DNA from: Isoetes taiwanensis
Taxonomy: Eukaryota; Streptophyta; Lycopodiopsida; Isoetales; Isoetaceae
DNA: 64,000 nt
Direction: 5' to 3'
Assembly (NCBI GenBank): GCA_021234155.1
Contig: JAJEKV010000075.1
Coordinates: 122,001-186,000, forward strand
Shown: positions 1 through 11,070 of the stretch, piece after piece
Layout of the letters: each line of letters begins with the position of its first letter
Position numbering within the stretch: position 1 is the first letter of the stretch
Translations under genes and position numbers: made by a program
The notes under the pieces: generated by a model
Told to the model about the DNA's origin: nothing
The model's input: the letters and a program-made list of their open reading frames with translations, nothing else
The model's database searches: none

Positions 1-73
1 TGTTTTGCAGGGTTAGTGTAGGTTCGTCACCTTAGCGTAATGCTGAGGACAACATTATCCTAAGGGGGGAGAA
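1..73 (+). mobile_element. Gypsy-1 internal 3' end with polypurine tract
   Basis: This is the last stretch of the internal region of an LTR element that runs off the left edge. A purine-rich run (AAGGGGGGAGAA, 62-73) directly precedes the TG of the LTR, as a polypurine tract does. The same arrangement, reverse-complemented, follows the LTR at 61610-61670, including a matching GAGGACAA-type segment. That identifies the downstream LTR as a 3' LTR. Confidence 0.75.
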
Positions 74-1813
74 TGTGACGTTTCAGGGAAATATAGGCCA
101 TAAATACATATATTTCCAGGACCGTCACTATACAAGTCTACCTTCATAGCCTTGTATACCATAGATTAGTGGTATATGGTGCATGGCTAAGTTATTCATA
201 TAACTTAGCCAACCTTAGGTTAAGACCATTTCCACGTGGCCTTAACCTATTGAGCACCCGCCACACGGGATACCCTATTGGAACCACGTGGCAGGTGACA
301 TCAACCCTAACCTATAAATAGCCAAACCCTAACCCTATGCCATTTTTCTGGCTCCAACAGTCTGGGAACTCTTTTCGCACTCGAAACTCCATTTCGAGAA
401 CCGTCTGCTGTGGCATAGCCTAGCACAGCAGCCCCCAGAGCGTGTGCGCGTCAATAGGAGTGGGAACTACTTCGACCATTTTGAAGACCATGGAGAGGCC
501 GGGAGTAGGAGGGAGTTCCTCAAGAGCAAGTATTTGGATTAGAGTTCTTTATAAATCATCTGGAAGTAGGACTCCAGATGAGTTAGCATTTCGTGTCTCT
601 AGTAGAGCCTTCCTAGACACCTCGGTATAGATCTTGAACCCTAGTCAATGAACCCTAATTGTAAGTTAGATGTATATGATTAGGTTTAGATGTTCTTCTC
701 ATTATTGTCATGTTATGTGGATATGTGATGTTGATTGATCATGTTTGCTCCTCTTGTATTGGGAAGGGGGGTAGAGACCTAGTAGCCATTACTTAGTAAT
801 GCTCCTAGTTAGACCTTTAGTTCCTATTATTATGCGGCCTGTGCACAAGAACCCACCTAGCTATGGGGACTATGGAATGACTGAGCACTACATAACGGGG
901 ATAGTAGCTAAAAGGATGGGAATTTCTGCTGAGCACGGCTACTGGGGACCCATGGCAAGCTAGGCTTATGGCCGGTCACTTCTTGTGGGCGGGGCATGGG
1001 TCTGACACCATCTGGATCATGGTGCTGCCCCTCGATCCTCGGGAGTTCTGCGTGTCGGCACTACCCCTCGTGTTGGGGTGTTAAGTCGGGGAAGAATCGT
1101 GTGTCGCCATGATTCTCTAGCTGCCCTTGGAACTGCTAGACCCGGGAAGGGGAGATGGAACCCTTCCTGCCTCAACGTGATGGCACGTGTTCTCTAGCAC
1201 ACACATGGATCCCTCATGCTCGGGGAGGGGACTCCCTGATCTGCCTCATTGGATCGAGGAGATGTAACTTGGAGTAGTATCATAGGGTGATTCCATGGGA
1301 TTGCATCTCCGTAGGGCTACAATCATGGCATAGCATGTTTCAGCCTATCTGCAAAGTGTGCACAGGAGGGGCGGATGGAGTGGACTACTCTAGCCATTGT
1401 TCTATGCCAGCCAATGCCATGTTATACCCATGTCTACTGATATCTTGAGGCCCTGATCGTTAATCGACCCCATGGAGTCTGAGCCCAGAGTAGAGCCTTA
1501 CTTATGACATATTGCCTATGTTATCTTGTTCTTGTATTGCTATTTAGTTGATGATGATGGATGGGCCACCCTTCGTGGTGGTATATTATTTTGAGCATGA
1601 TTGATGTGTGCTAACATGTATGTACGCTTCACCGTGATAGGATTCCCATAGAGAACTGGACTAATGACACTTCGTGTTCTCGCCCGCACACTTGGCCATC
1701 CCAAGTGGTCCGAGTTAGACGGAGGGCCCTTCCATGGTGATGTAGTCGCCAGGGGAGGGGAAATTCCCGTATTTATATGATGGGAGCATCGTATAGATTT
1801 TGGGAGTGTCACA
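74..1813 (+). mobile_element. Gypsy-1 3' LTR
   Basis: A 1,740-bp LTR begins TGTGAC and ends GTCACA, so its termini are short inverted repeats. A TATA-like box (CCTATAAATAG, about 311-321) lies about 240 bp in and is followed by CCCTAAC-type repeats and a GC-rich R/U5 region. Related LTRs occur at 37532-39129 (divergent U3) and in reverse at 60096-61609. The element body lies left of the window. The flank after 1813 is antisense gypsy RT, so this copy inserted into an older gypsy element. There is no coding sequence in the LTR; short ORFs here are chance. Confidence 0.85.
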
Positions 1814-1985
1814 ACGATAATCTATGCACATGCGCATAGTTTCATCTTTCTTCTTAGCTAGCAGCATTGGAGCCACAAAAGGAGACTTACTTGGCCGGAT
1901 AAACCCCTTTTCAAGCAATTCCTTAACTTGCTTTTGGGACTTCCTTAGAACGAGCTTTGGCGGGTTAATAGACAATTGATGTAAG
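1814..1985 (-). pseudogene. gypsy reverse transcriptase fragment (RT N-terminus)
   Basis: The minus strand encodes the start of a Ty3/gypsy RT: the family motifs [13 protein letters not shown] and MRMCIDYR are readable. The open frame is cut by the LTR ending at 1813, directly after the IDYR motif. The rest of the RT (including the YXDD catalytic box) is not in the neighbouring sequence and lies beyond the left edge or is lost. It is not a continuation of the gypsy protease fragment at 17552-18334, because both contain the same linker just before the RT. Confidence 0.8.
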
Positions 1986-4024
1986 TAATTTAATACAATT
2001 TAGTATGATTATGAGAGACCATTAAACTAATACTGGTGTTGGAAAAATACATACATGGTATGTATATGATGTTTATACAGGAAGTCCATAAATATTAAAT
2101 TGTAGAGGAATTGAGGTTTTTGCTCTGGAGGCAAACCTTCCGAGGAGGAGTTTTATGTGAAGGAGATTTGGAGAGTGAGCAGGACAATTGCAGAGACAGC
2201 TTAGCCAGGTGGGTGGTTTATAGCTTACATCGGAGATGCTAGAATGGTTAGATGTGATCTAGCCCAAGAAATAATTATGAGGCTAAAAGGATCTAAATTG
2301 TAAGTAATATTTAATGGGAAAATATAATATTATTGAAGCTGAAGGATTCGTTTGTGTAAAAAATAGGTGAAGGATGGAAGAGCCATCCGAGTCAGATTAG
2401 AAAATAATGTAAAGAATGTTTAAGAGGATAAGGGTTTGAGATTTCACAAATTAAAAGACTATTGTAACAAAGTATAACTATATTGAGGCCGAGATGGCAA
2501 AATTCGAAGTTGTTTTGAAGCAGGTCGGATTGGCCTGGGAAATGGCAGAAGTGGACTCAGGAAGGCCAATTTGAGGATATAAGACCCAGCAAGAACCTGA
2601 AAGGGGGCCATAGCTACCATAATCAGAGTTTGGAAATGGCACAACCACAACAAAATCTCCACCAAATCTGCTTGAAACTGGCATTAAGAAGTCGAAATCC
2701 AGGCCCAAAGGGCCGATTTGCTTGTCTGAGGCCCCAACCAGGTCAGAAATGAGAGAATCGAAGCTCAATCTGCGTTGTTGGCCGTGAGTTCGTGACCTTA
2801 AAAGGGTCGTGCCCTAAATGTGAAAAAAATATTATGTGGTTAGTAATTGAATAGTAAGTTTAAAATGTAAGTTATGAAATTAGTTTAAAGCTATTAAATA
2901 AGGTAAGTGGATTTGGCCCTAGGAATTTATATTCCTAACGTTCTGAAAGCCGAGTTAGTCACTGCTAAAGGAGATGGTGGTAAATATTAGGTTAATATCT
3001 GCATATTAAATTACGTAATTTAATGTGAAACTATGGTCGCCCTCATTAAACTATTATTAACAAGGAGCTTGGGTAAGGAGACGGAAATTAATGAAATAGG
3101 AAGGAAATGCATTTATATCTAACAACATTAATAATGTAATGTAGAAGTTAGGACCTTTCTCTATGGGAAGAAAGAGGTTGGAGAGCATGAATTTGCCAAG
3201 AGGCGACATGAGTTTGGAAGTTGCTTAATAATGGAAATTTTTAGAATGGCCATAGGAAAAACTCATGACCTAGTGGTATTAGCACGAAAATGGCCCTAGT
3301 TACACTAATAGTAAACATTAGAAATGTGATGGTCATCGTTGTTATATTGGTTATGTGCCATTATTGGTGTGGTATCAAATGTTGAATGCATGGTATGTTT
3401 TATGTGGAATTGGCATTTCCGTTGTGGTATATATTAATGAGAAATACATGTGAATTGCATCTGAATTGTTGATATCATCAGTATGGTCGTATTGGATATT
3501 GCACTAACTGCAAGGATAGTGGTATTGAACATGTGGAATGTGACATATCTCGGGGGACAAAGTCCATGTGCGGTGGCTTGGACTTGCGGTGCGTGACATC
3601 GGACATTGTTATCCTGGCTGGATGCTTTGTCGCGCTACATGGCAGAAGTGGTCTTCCAGTGCTAGTCACAACGTGGATGGGTGTGTACACATGAGGGCAA
3701 ACCAACCGCATTGGGTTTGCGGCAGGCCCGATCAACCAGGTGGCATGTTAGAACCGGAGTAGGCCTTTGCATGCGGATGAGATTGCTAATGCGTGGAATA
3801 TGAGGTGTTATTGTGGTATATGTATGCATACTAATTTGGTTGGTTGGATGCAGTGGGACTATTGGTGGTAAGCTTGCATAGGTGCTATGGTATAAGTTGT
3901 TATGAATAAATAGTTCCTATAATGCTCCAAACCTCCACTTGGTCTTTAGGACTAACCCCCGGGTTGGTGTAAGCAATACCTGATGGAGCCGAGTGCAGTA
4001 AGGTCGTAGAGACCCGGGGTTAGA
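1986..4024. other. AT-rich stretch with no recognisable gene
   Basis: I see no credible coding region, RNA gene or element terminus. Reading frames on both strands are short, overlapping and low in similarity to anything I recognise. Composition changes near 3480-3760, which is richer in GC, so this is probably several old repeat fragments joined together. Confidence 0.5.
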
Positions 4025-4369
4025 GGCCTCGATAGGATCAAAGAGTTGGAGGCAAGGTTTTCCCTAGGAGCGAAGTTCCGGCATGAGGAGGTGCTAGATT
4101 TCCTTCGTGAGTTGGAGGACGAGGCTAGTGAACATGTGCCAGAGATCGTCCAGAGTTCAGAAAAAGGCCATCCTTCCGGGGTAGAAACTAGTATGGGATC
4201 TACCCCCGGTTTTGTAGAACCTTCTTTGGAAGGCAATGAAGTCCACCTGTATGCAGATGAAGGGGATGACCTCCCATTGGATTCGAGGGATCAAACAGCT
4301 ATAGATGCCTTAATGAGTGAACCCTCTGATGATAAGAGCTCTCTAGTTGAAGACTTTTCTCATAATTAA
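4025..4369 (+). pseudogene. acidic coiled-coil-like ORF fragment, unidentified
   Basis: An open frame of about 115 codons ends at a TAA near 4369 and has no convincing ATG start. The product is acidic, with a heptad-like stretch (around EVLDFLRELEDEASEHV) and an Asp/Glu/Ser-rich tail. Its 3' third lies inside the 328-bp sequence that is duplicated on the far side of Copia-1. It could be the end of a retroelement ORF or a captured gene exon. I do not recognise the family and assign no function. Confidence 0.35.
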
Positions 4370-4589
4370 TAGTTATACGGATTGTGGGTTTGACATTGTT
4401 GAAGGTCTTGGATGTATATACATGTATTATATGATTTGACTTCAACGCTTGTTGGATATCTAATGGAAATAAAGATTGGATTCTTTACTGTGTTATATGG
4501 ATTTACAAGTTGCATAAGATATTTAATTAGCCCAACCTCCCTTGTCAAGTGTTAGTAGTAATGTAATGAAACCAACAGGATCCCAAGCT
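4262..4589 (+). repeat. 328-bp direct repeat, left copy, abutting Copia-1
   Basis: This segment starts GGGGATGACC and ends GATCCCAAGCT exactly at the first base of the Copia-1 5' LTR. The same sequence reappears at 17224-17551, starting exactly after the last base of the 3' LTR, at a constant offset of 12,962 bp with no indel. I count about five differences between the copies, all transitions. It behaves like a target-site duplication about 65 times longer than normal. Confidence 0.9.
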
Positions 4590-5182
4590 TGTTGGAATTC
4601 ACCATATAACTGTGCTAGACAGAGACCATGATAGCCTAACCTAACTCTATTCTGTGAAAATTCAAGTATCTACCCTAATGGTTTTGATAGACCTAAGGGC
4701 ATGTACATATTGTAAATATTTAAAGTTAAATGACCATTGGTTTTAATGGTCAATGGTTGGCTTCACATTTTGGAGCCAACCGAACATTCAAATAAGAAAG
4801 AAATACAGGTGGCCCGGATCTCTTGGCAAAATCGTCGAAGCTACCAATTTAATGGACAGTGCCGTGTAATGCAGATTGAACTGGCAGATTGAAGTACTCG
4901 GCAGACGATTTACTGGTCTAATTCATCCATTAGATCAATTCATAGATCATCGAAACTGCTACAGTAAATGGTTTAGTCCAAATGAACAGTGTTTCTCCAA
5001 TAAATATCTTTACCATTGTATTTGACTATGGTCGTTGAAACAATTCATGAATGTGTTTATCTATGCATTGAAATATTGTCTTTATTGAAAGAACTACTCT
5101 AGTCAAGTTGTTGAGCTAGAGCATTGAGATGTATTTAGAATAATTGCATTAATTATTCTATAGAAAAGGCTTGATTCTAACA
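4590..5182 (+). repeat. Copia-1 5' LTR
   Basis: This 593-bp LTR has TG...CA ends and the same length as the copy at 16631-17223. It is followed two bases later by a tRNA-Met-type primer site. The LTR should carry the element's promoter and transcript start; I see no unambiguous TATA box. Confidence 0.93.
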
Positions 5183-5184
5183 TT

Positions 5185-5196
5185 TGGTATCAGAGC
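5185..5196 (+). promoter_or_regulatory. Copia-1 primer binding site (initiator tRNA-Met)
   Basis: TGGTATCAGAGC is complementary to the 3' end of plant initiator tRNA-Met, the standard primer for copia minus-strand synthesis. It lies two bases after the LTR end and just upstream of the gag ATG at 5198. Confidence 0.93.
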
Positions 5197-5197
5197 T

Positions 5198-8100
5198 ATG
5201 TCCAGCAGATTTGGTGCAGGTCTTTTAAGCACAGTAGAAGTGTACAAAGGTGGCTCAGGCTTTCAAGTTTGGAAGGATGCCATAAAGCATATTTTAGAGG
5301 TGGAAGATCTTTGGGATCTTGTCAACCCTTCTGGAGATTCTGATAGTCAAGAAAGCTCTGCCACAAGTGCAAATGTGAGAACTGGTAATGGAGGTAGCTC
5401 AAACACTAATGTTGCAGCTATGAGTACAGGGGACACAAGCTCAGGACAGACTTCTGCAACAGTTGCTGCTCGAGTTGAACCAGGAAGAAGCCTATTTGCA
5501 AACAAAGGTATTATTACCTCAAAGGTCAGTCCAATTATAAGACTAAAACTCAGAAATATGACTGCTAAGGAGATGTGGAGTTATATGTTGAAACATTATG
5601 AGGAGAAAACTTCCTCTCAGATAGATCTCCTTGAAAAGGAGTTGAGGAAGCTAAAAATTAAGGATGAAGATGATGTCTCAGAGTTTTTTAATAAATTTGA
5701 CAACATTGTGGCAGATTTAAGTGGAGCAGGTGTGAATCTAACTGAGAGATATCAGGTGCTTGCCATAGCCAGAGCAGTTTCAGAAAATGAGAATCTTTCA
5801 TTATTCATTAGGAATATAGCTAAAACTCGTGAGGATGCTGAAGGGATCCTAAGAACAGAAATTGAACAAAAAAGAGTAACGAGGAATGATGAGGAAGAAT
5901 CCACTGAAATTCTTTATACAAGAAGAAAGGGCAAGGGCAGAAATGAAAAGGGGACATGTTTCTATTGTCATGAGCAAGGGCATTTTAAAAACACTGCCCT
6001 AAATTGAATAAAGAATTTAATTGTTACACTTGTGGAGGAAGGGGGCATTTGGCAGCAAAGTGTCCAACAGCTAAGGAATATTCAAAGGAGAAAGGAAGAG
6101 GAGGCTCTAGCAGAGGAGGAAGAACATCTAGGGGTCGAGGTGGCAGACCTACAGGAACATACTTGGCCAGAGAACAAGCAAATGAAAAGGAAGAAATAGA
6201 GGAGGAAGATGAGGTACCAAAAATTTGTGCTTTCATTGATAAATCAAAAACTAATAAATCCCATGCTCTTGTAGTTGATCGTGGAGCTGAAAGATCAGTA
6301 GTTCATACTACTGATCTACTCAAAAATGTTGGATCAACTCATTCAATAAGTGTTCAAGTTGGAAATGGAGCTTTACAAGTAATTGAAGGCAAAGGGTTGC
6401 TGCAGTTGTTTGATTTAAATGGAAATGTAATTGACATTGAGAACGTACTTTGTGTAACAACTCTTGTCAAAAATCTCATTTCAGTGAGTAAACTTGTTGA
6501 TTTAGGTTATAGAGACACTTTTGACTCTGATGCTTGTAAGATTTCAGTTGGAAATAAAATTAAGTTTCTTGCCAAAAGGGTTGGAAATCTTTTTCAGTTG
6601 AATGATGTGGTTGTTGACAGCATAAATTCTGTAACAAAATCAAAATTTGCACTTTGGCATAATAGATTGGCACATACACATTGCAACAATTTGAAATACA
6701 TAGCTAAAAAGGGATGGATCAAATGCAAAGAGCTAAAATCTGAAAGATTTTTATGTGAAGGCTGTATGCTTGGCAAGATTAATAGATTGCTTTTTCCAAA
6801 ATCAAAGCACAGGGCAACTAGTGTTCTAGAACTAGTCCATAGTGACCTTTGTGGTCCTCTAAATGTGAAAGGAAGGACGAAAAAAAGGTATTTCATATCC
6901 TTTATTGATGATTATAGCAGAAAATGCAAATGTTATTGTTTGGCTCGAAAGTCTCAAGCTTTAAATGCTTTCAAACAATATGTCTATGAAACAGAAAGGG
7001 AAACTAGAGCTAAATTAAAATGCATTCGATCTGACAGAGGAGGGGAGTATTTATCAAACAAGTTTAAACATTTCTAATGGCATAAAAAGGCAACTTACTT
7101 GTAGGTACAGTCCCCAACAGAATGGGGTTGCAGAAAGGAAAAACAGAACATTAATGGATGTTGTGAGATCCATGATTAAAAATTGTGGACTACCTAATTA
7201 TCTCTGGGAGGAGGCCTTGAAGTCAGTTCAAATCCAAAACAACTTGCCTACATCAAGTCTAAAAGGTAATGTTCCTAACTTCCTCTGGTCAAATTCTAAA
7301 GAGGATATAAACTATGATATGTATAAGTGCTATGGTTGTTTGGTGTACTTTCACATACCTATAGAACTAAGGAAAAAATTAGATAGCAAAGGGGAAATTG
7401 GCTATCTAGTTGGATATGATGAGGAAGCAAAAGGATATAGAATTTTTTGTCTTCAAGAATAAGGAGATAATTGTAAGCGAGATGTTTGCTTTGATGAGAA
7501 CACCTTGTATAAGGACAGACATGTAAAATCTGCTGACAGCAAAACTATTCAAAATGTAGAACAAGAAATAGATAAAATACAAAGCTCCAGATTAGACATA
7601 TGTTCAGATGATGACTCAGATAGGGATTCTGAAAAAAGGAGAAGCTGAAACTATAGGTTGTGATGAGGAACAAGCAACAAAAATTCATAATGAAGAACCG
7701 TAACCAAATTTTGATTCAAAGGAAGAGAAAAACACAAGTGGAGAGACTGCTTGAGGAAGCAAACATTCAGAACAGAAAGAGGAAAGAGTTTGAGACTAGA
7801 AAGACAGGGGCAGGAACTTGAACAATAAGATATAGTCCAAATCCTAGCCATTATGCATGATGAAATTGTCCCCCATCAGTAGGCAGACTCGAACTTCAGA
7901 CAAGGACAATTACCGAAAAGCCATGCGGGGAGGAATTAGAATCTTTTATGCGTACACACACTTATGATCTTGTAACTGAACCAAAGGAGAAAAATATTAT
8001 AGGCAGCAAATGGATTTTTAGAATCAAAGATTGTGCAGATGGAACAAAAAAAATATAAAGCAAGGTTAGTAGCTCAGGGATATACTCAAAAAAGGGGCAG

Positions 8101-8598
8101 AGATTATGACGAGACATATTTTCCTATTGTGAAACTAGCTAGCATTAGATTGTTGCTTAGCTTGGCAAATGCTAGAAATTTGGAACTCCATCACATGGAT
8201 GTAAAAACAGTATTCTTGAATGCGAAAATTGATGGAGATGTTTACATGAGACAAGCTCCTGGTCTTGTTCAAAAGAATGGCATGATGTGGAAGTTAAACA
8301 AGGCAGTTTATGGCCTAAAACAAGCTCCAAGGGAATGGTATTTTTGCATAGACCAATACTTGAGAGAACATGATTTTGAGAAGTTGAAAAATGATGGAAA
8401 TATTTATAGATTCAGAAATGGAGAAGATTATTGCATGATTGCTCTTTATGTTGATGATTGCATAATGATTGCAAATAATGCTCATTGTTTAGCTCACTGC
8501 AAGGAAATACTCAAAGCCAGATTTCAAATGACAGATTTAGGAGAGTTAAAACAATTTCTTGGCATAGAAGTATATCGAGATAGGGAAAGGAAAATATT

Positions 8599-8604
<6 letters not shown>
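5198..8604 (+). pseudogene. Copia-1 gag-pol, 5' portion (gag to RT), disrupted
   Basis: Translation starts at ATG 5198 (MSSRFGAG), immediately after the primer site. Order seen: gag (5198-5940), two CCHC knuckles (about 5955-6065; the first lacks its last Cys and is followed by a TGA), aspartic protease near 6275 with DRG where DSG is expected, integrase with HNRLAHTH, CEGCMLGK, DLCGPL and the DRGGEY region (about 6650-7060), a stop at 7075, then NGVAERKN. RT follows (about 7990-8604) with YVDD intact. Frames break at about 6001, 7076, 7460 and through 7460-7990. The reading frame stops at the L1 insertion and resumes at 15696. Not functional as written. Confidence 0.93.
8592..8604 (+). repeat. 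L1 target-site duplication, left copy
   Basis: The 13-bp AAATATTGAAACT within the copia RT frame recurs at 15683-15695, where the RT frame resumes. Removing one copy and everything between them restores an uninterrupted copia coding sequence across the site. That proves a single insertion event bounded by these positions. Confidence 0.93.
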
Positions 8605-8641
<37 letters not shown>

Positions 8642-8643
<2 letters not shown>

Positions 8644-10537
8644 TGAACATCATGTTACCCTGATGCTGATGCACTGAACGTCATCATGTTGCTCTGAACA
8701 TAACATAAAATGGCCAATGGGGCATCTAGTTTACTATAGGAGCATGCTCATGTTACCTTAGAAATGGATTTCATGCAAGAAATATACGTGTACTTTGACC
8801 AATTTGGGTTTATAAGGTAAGAACCTTTTATTAAATTTGTGGATCTCCTTTTTATATCCAATTACCTTTAATATACATGCATGCATGCATGTTTGCCATG
8901 TGTTGGCATTTCTATTGCACTATACCTTTTTGTTGCATGAAAGTGATGGTTCTACATATTTTCATATGAAAGGACAAGGATCAAAAAGATGAAAAAAACT
9001 TATTTACCTTATTATTGACGTCCACGGCCAAGGCATGGTTCATTCATAATACAAAGGGCAAGGGCGTATCTTCCCATCAAGGTAACAATACCATTTGGGT
9101 GATAATGGTAGAGGATATCACCTTTTTCTTGAACTCTCTTATATTTCATTGCCCTAATATATTTCTGTGACACGAAAACTGTGCCCTAGCACAGCCGCTT
9201 CTCCATTTTCTCATTCTCATTGTATGCGATGACTCCTTGCTTCATCGCCATTCTCCTTGCTTCATCTGCTTTGTTTCACAATGATTGAAGAGTGTATACC
9301 TTCACAATGTATGCTGTAATGCTTTCCTTTACACAAATATGAGACTGCCAGCAAGTCCAGCCATGGCCTTGCTACAAAATCGTTGGGAGCTGCTCCAGTA
9401 TTCAAAAGGTGCAATGTTGCTGATGTATTCTGCAAAAGGCCTCTTTCATGTTCTGCACAGTGCTAGTTTTAAAGACCTGACATTCATGCAACAAGAAAAC
9501 TACAGAAGTGTTTTTAGCTTCCAGTTGGGGCTTCATAACAGGTTTTTATCACTAGATTGTTTATATTCATTGCCTTTTTTTTACTATGTTCAAATGCTGG
9601 CTATGAATAGTCTACATTCTATTTCTACATCTGCCATTCCATTTTCCTCTAGAATCTAACTTTGGGCAAAGGGTTACAAAGGGTGATCGGCCATAAGCCG
9701 AGAGGACCCAATGTACCTTTTGGCCCTTGCTATGTTACCATTTTCATGCTAACGTAGTATTGTTTGGCTGCAGGTACGGGTCCTCTCTTCTCTTTGTGAT
9801 TCCTTTGCTGTTTATGTTAGTATTTTGCTGGAAGTGGATATGGAGCATCCAAGAAGCTGCTACCAAACGTCAACATGATAAGTTCTTCCTTTTGTCTGGT
9901 GTAATGCTGGCTGAAAATTATTGTTAAGGGCTATCACTTGTTAACTTCATGGAACAGAAATCAATTTACTAATCTAAAACATACTTGAGTAATTAAGCAT
10001 GTAAGTAAGCATTCTTGTGCTTTGGATTGGTTTATCCCACATATTGAGAAACAATATTCAAATGCTTTAAGTTTATATTTTTTCATGTTTACATGTAAAT
10101 GAAGGATTCACTTCACAGACCTTATTTTTAAACCAGTGGTCATTTTGATTTAATATGATATGCTGCTCCTTTGTAATTGCTACTCAGATATAATGGCATA
10201 TATGCTTCTTACTTTTTTCAAGACTACACAGTGTCACATCTAATGTTACTAGTGTCACATCTAATGTTACTGCATGGTCTTTGTGGCTCTTGCATTAGTA
10301 TTTTTGGTTTTGTCGCATGCTTTCATGGACTCTGTTTGCTACTGTATAAGTAGCAAGGGAAGTTCAGGCGTATTAATGATTAATCGTCTGATTAAGTTTA
10401 CATGGTTATAAAGATTCACTTGTCTTAGACTTTACTTTGGATATCAGACTATAGGAACACAAGTACCAAGTTTGAATTCGTTCAAATTTTGGATTGATAA
10501 TATGGATTGACTGAAGCTGATGCTGACCTAGGATACT

Positions 10538-10540
<3 letters not shown>
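8642..10540 (-). other. Putative 3'-transduced segment between two poly(A) tracts
   Basis: About 1.9 kb of AT-rich DNA without LINE coding lies between the two T-runs. On the + strand there are two modest ORFs (9285-9659 and 9727-9927). The second has a hydrophobic stretch and a CAG/GT-like splice context near 9770-9775, so the segment may include part of a host gene on the strand opposite the LINE. I cannot identify it. A 21-bp tandem duplication (GTGTCACATCTAATGTTACT-type) lies at about 10232-10274, and a short CATG tract near 8876-8893. Confidence 0.6.
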
Positions 10541-10571
<31 letters not shown>

Positions 10572-11070
10572 AGAGAATGGGGTTTTTTTCATTAATTATA
10601 GAAAAAGGTACAAGAAGTTAAGTGAGCCATTAATTTGGCCACCCAGATTAAAACATGCAAGCATATTTAACATATTCAAAAGAAATGCTATAGCTGTAGC
10701 AAAAAGTCTGAATGTGTCCAAAATTTAAAGTAGAGATCAGCCTTGCTGGAGGCTTGAAATTTGTAGTGTTGTTCCTTAGTAGAACCATCCTTGAGTCAAA
10801 ATTTCTCAACTTTGTGTGAGGTAGCATTCTGATGACAAAATCCTGCAAATCCTGTTGATGTTCCTGCAGCAGATAAAATGTAAAACAGGTGGAGAGAAAA
10901 GATGAGCATATTCGTAAAGGGAGTGTGATAGGAAAATAGTTGAAGGATTGGAAAATGACTAAGGATTTGGGTGAAAATGATAATTGTGAAGGTAGTCATA
11001 GTTGACTTGGAAGTGTGGCTGCAGAATAAGAGTGTTTCCATTTCCCCAGTTCAGCTCTTGAATCAGGGTG

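Noticed and set aside
442-630. 62-codon + ORF near the window start
   Set aside because: It lies wholly inside the gypsy LTR, where a leader or R/U5 region is expected, and has no homology I recognise.
8604-10570. Two independent LINE insertions explaining the two T-runs
   Set aside because: Only one target duplication exists, and it encloses both T-runs and the LINE body; no second duplication flanks the inner T-run.
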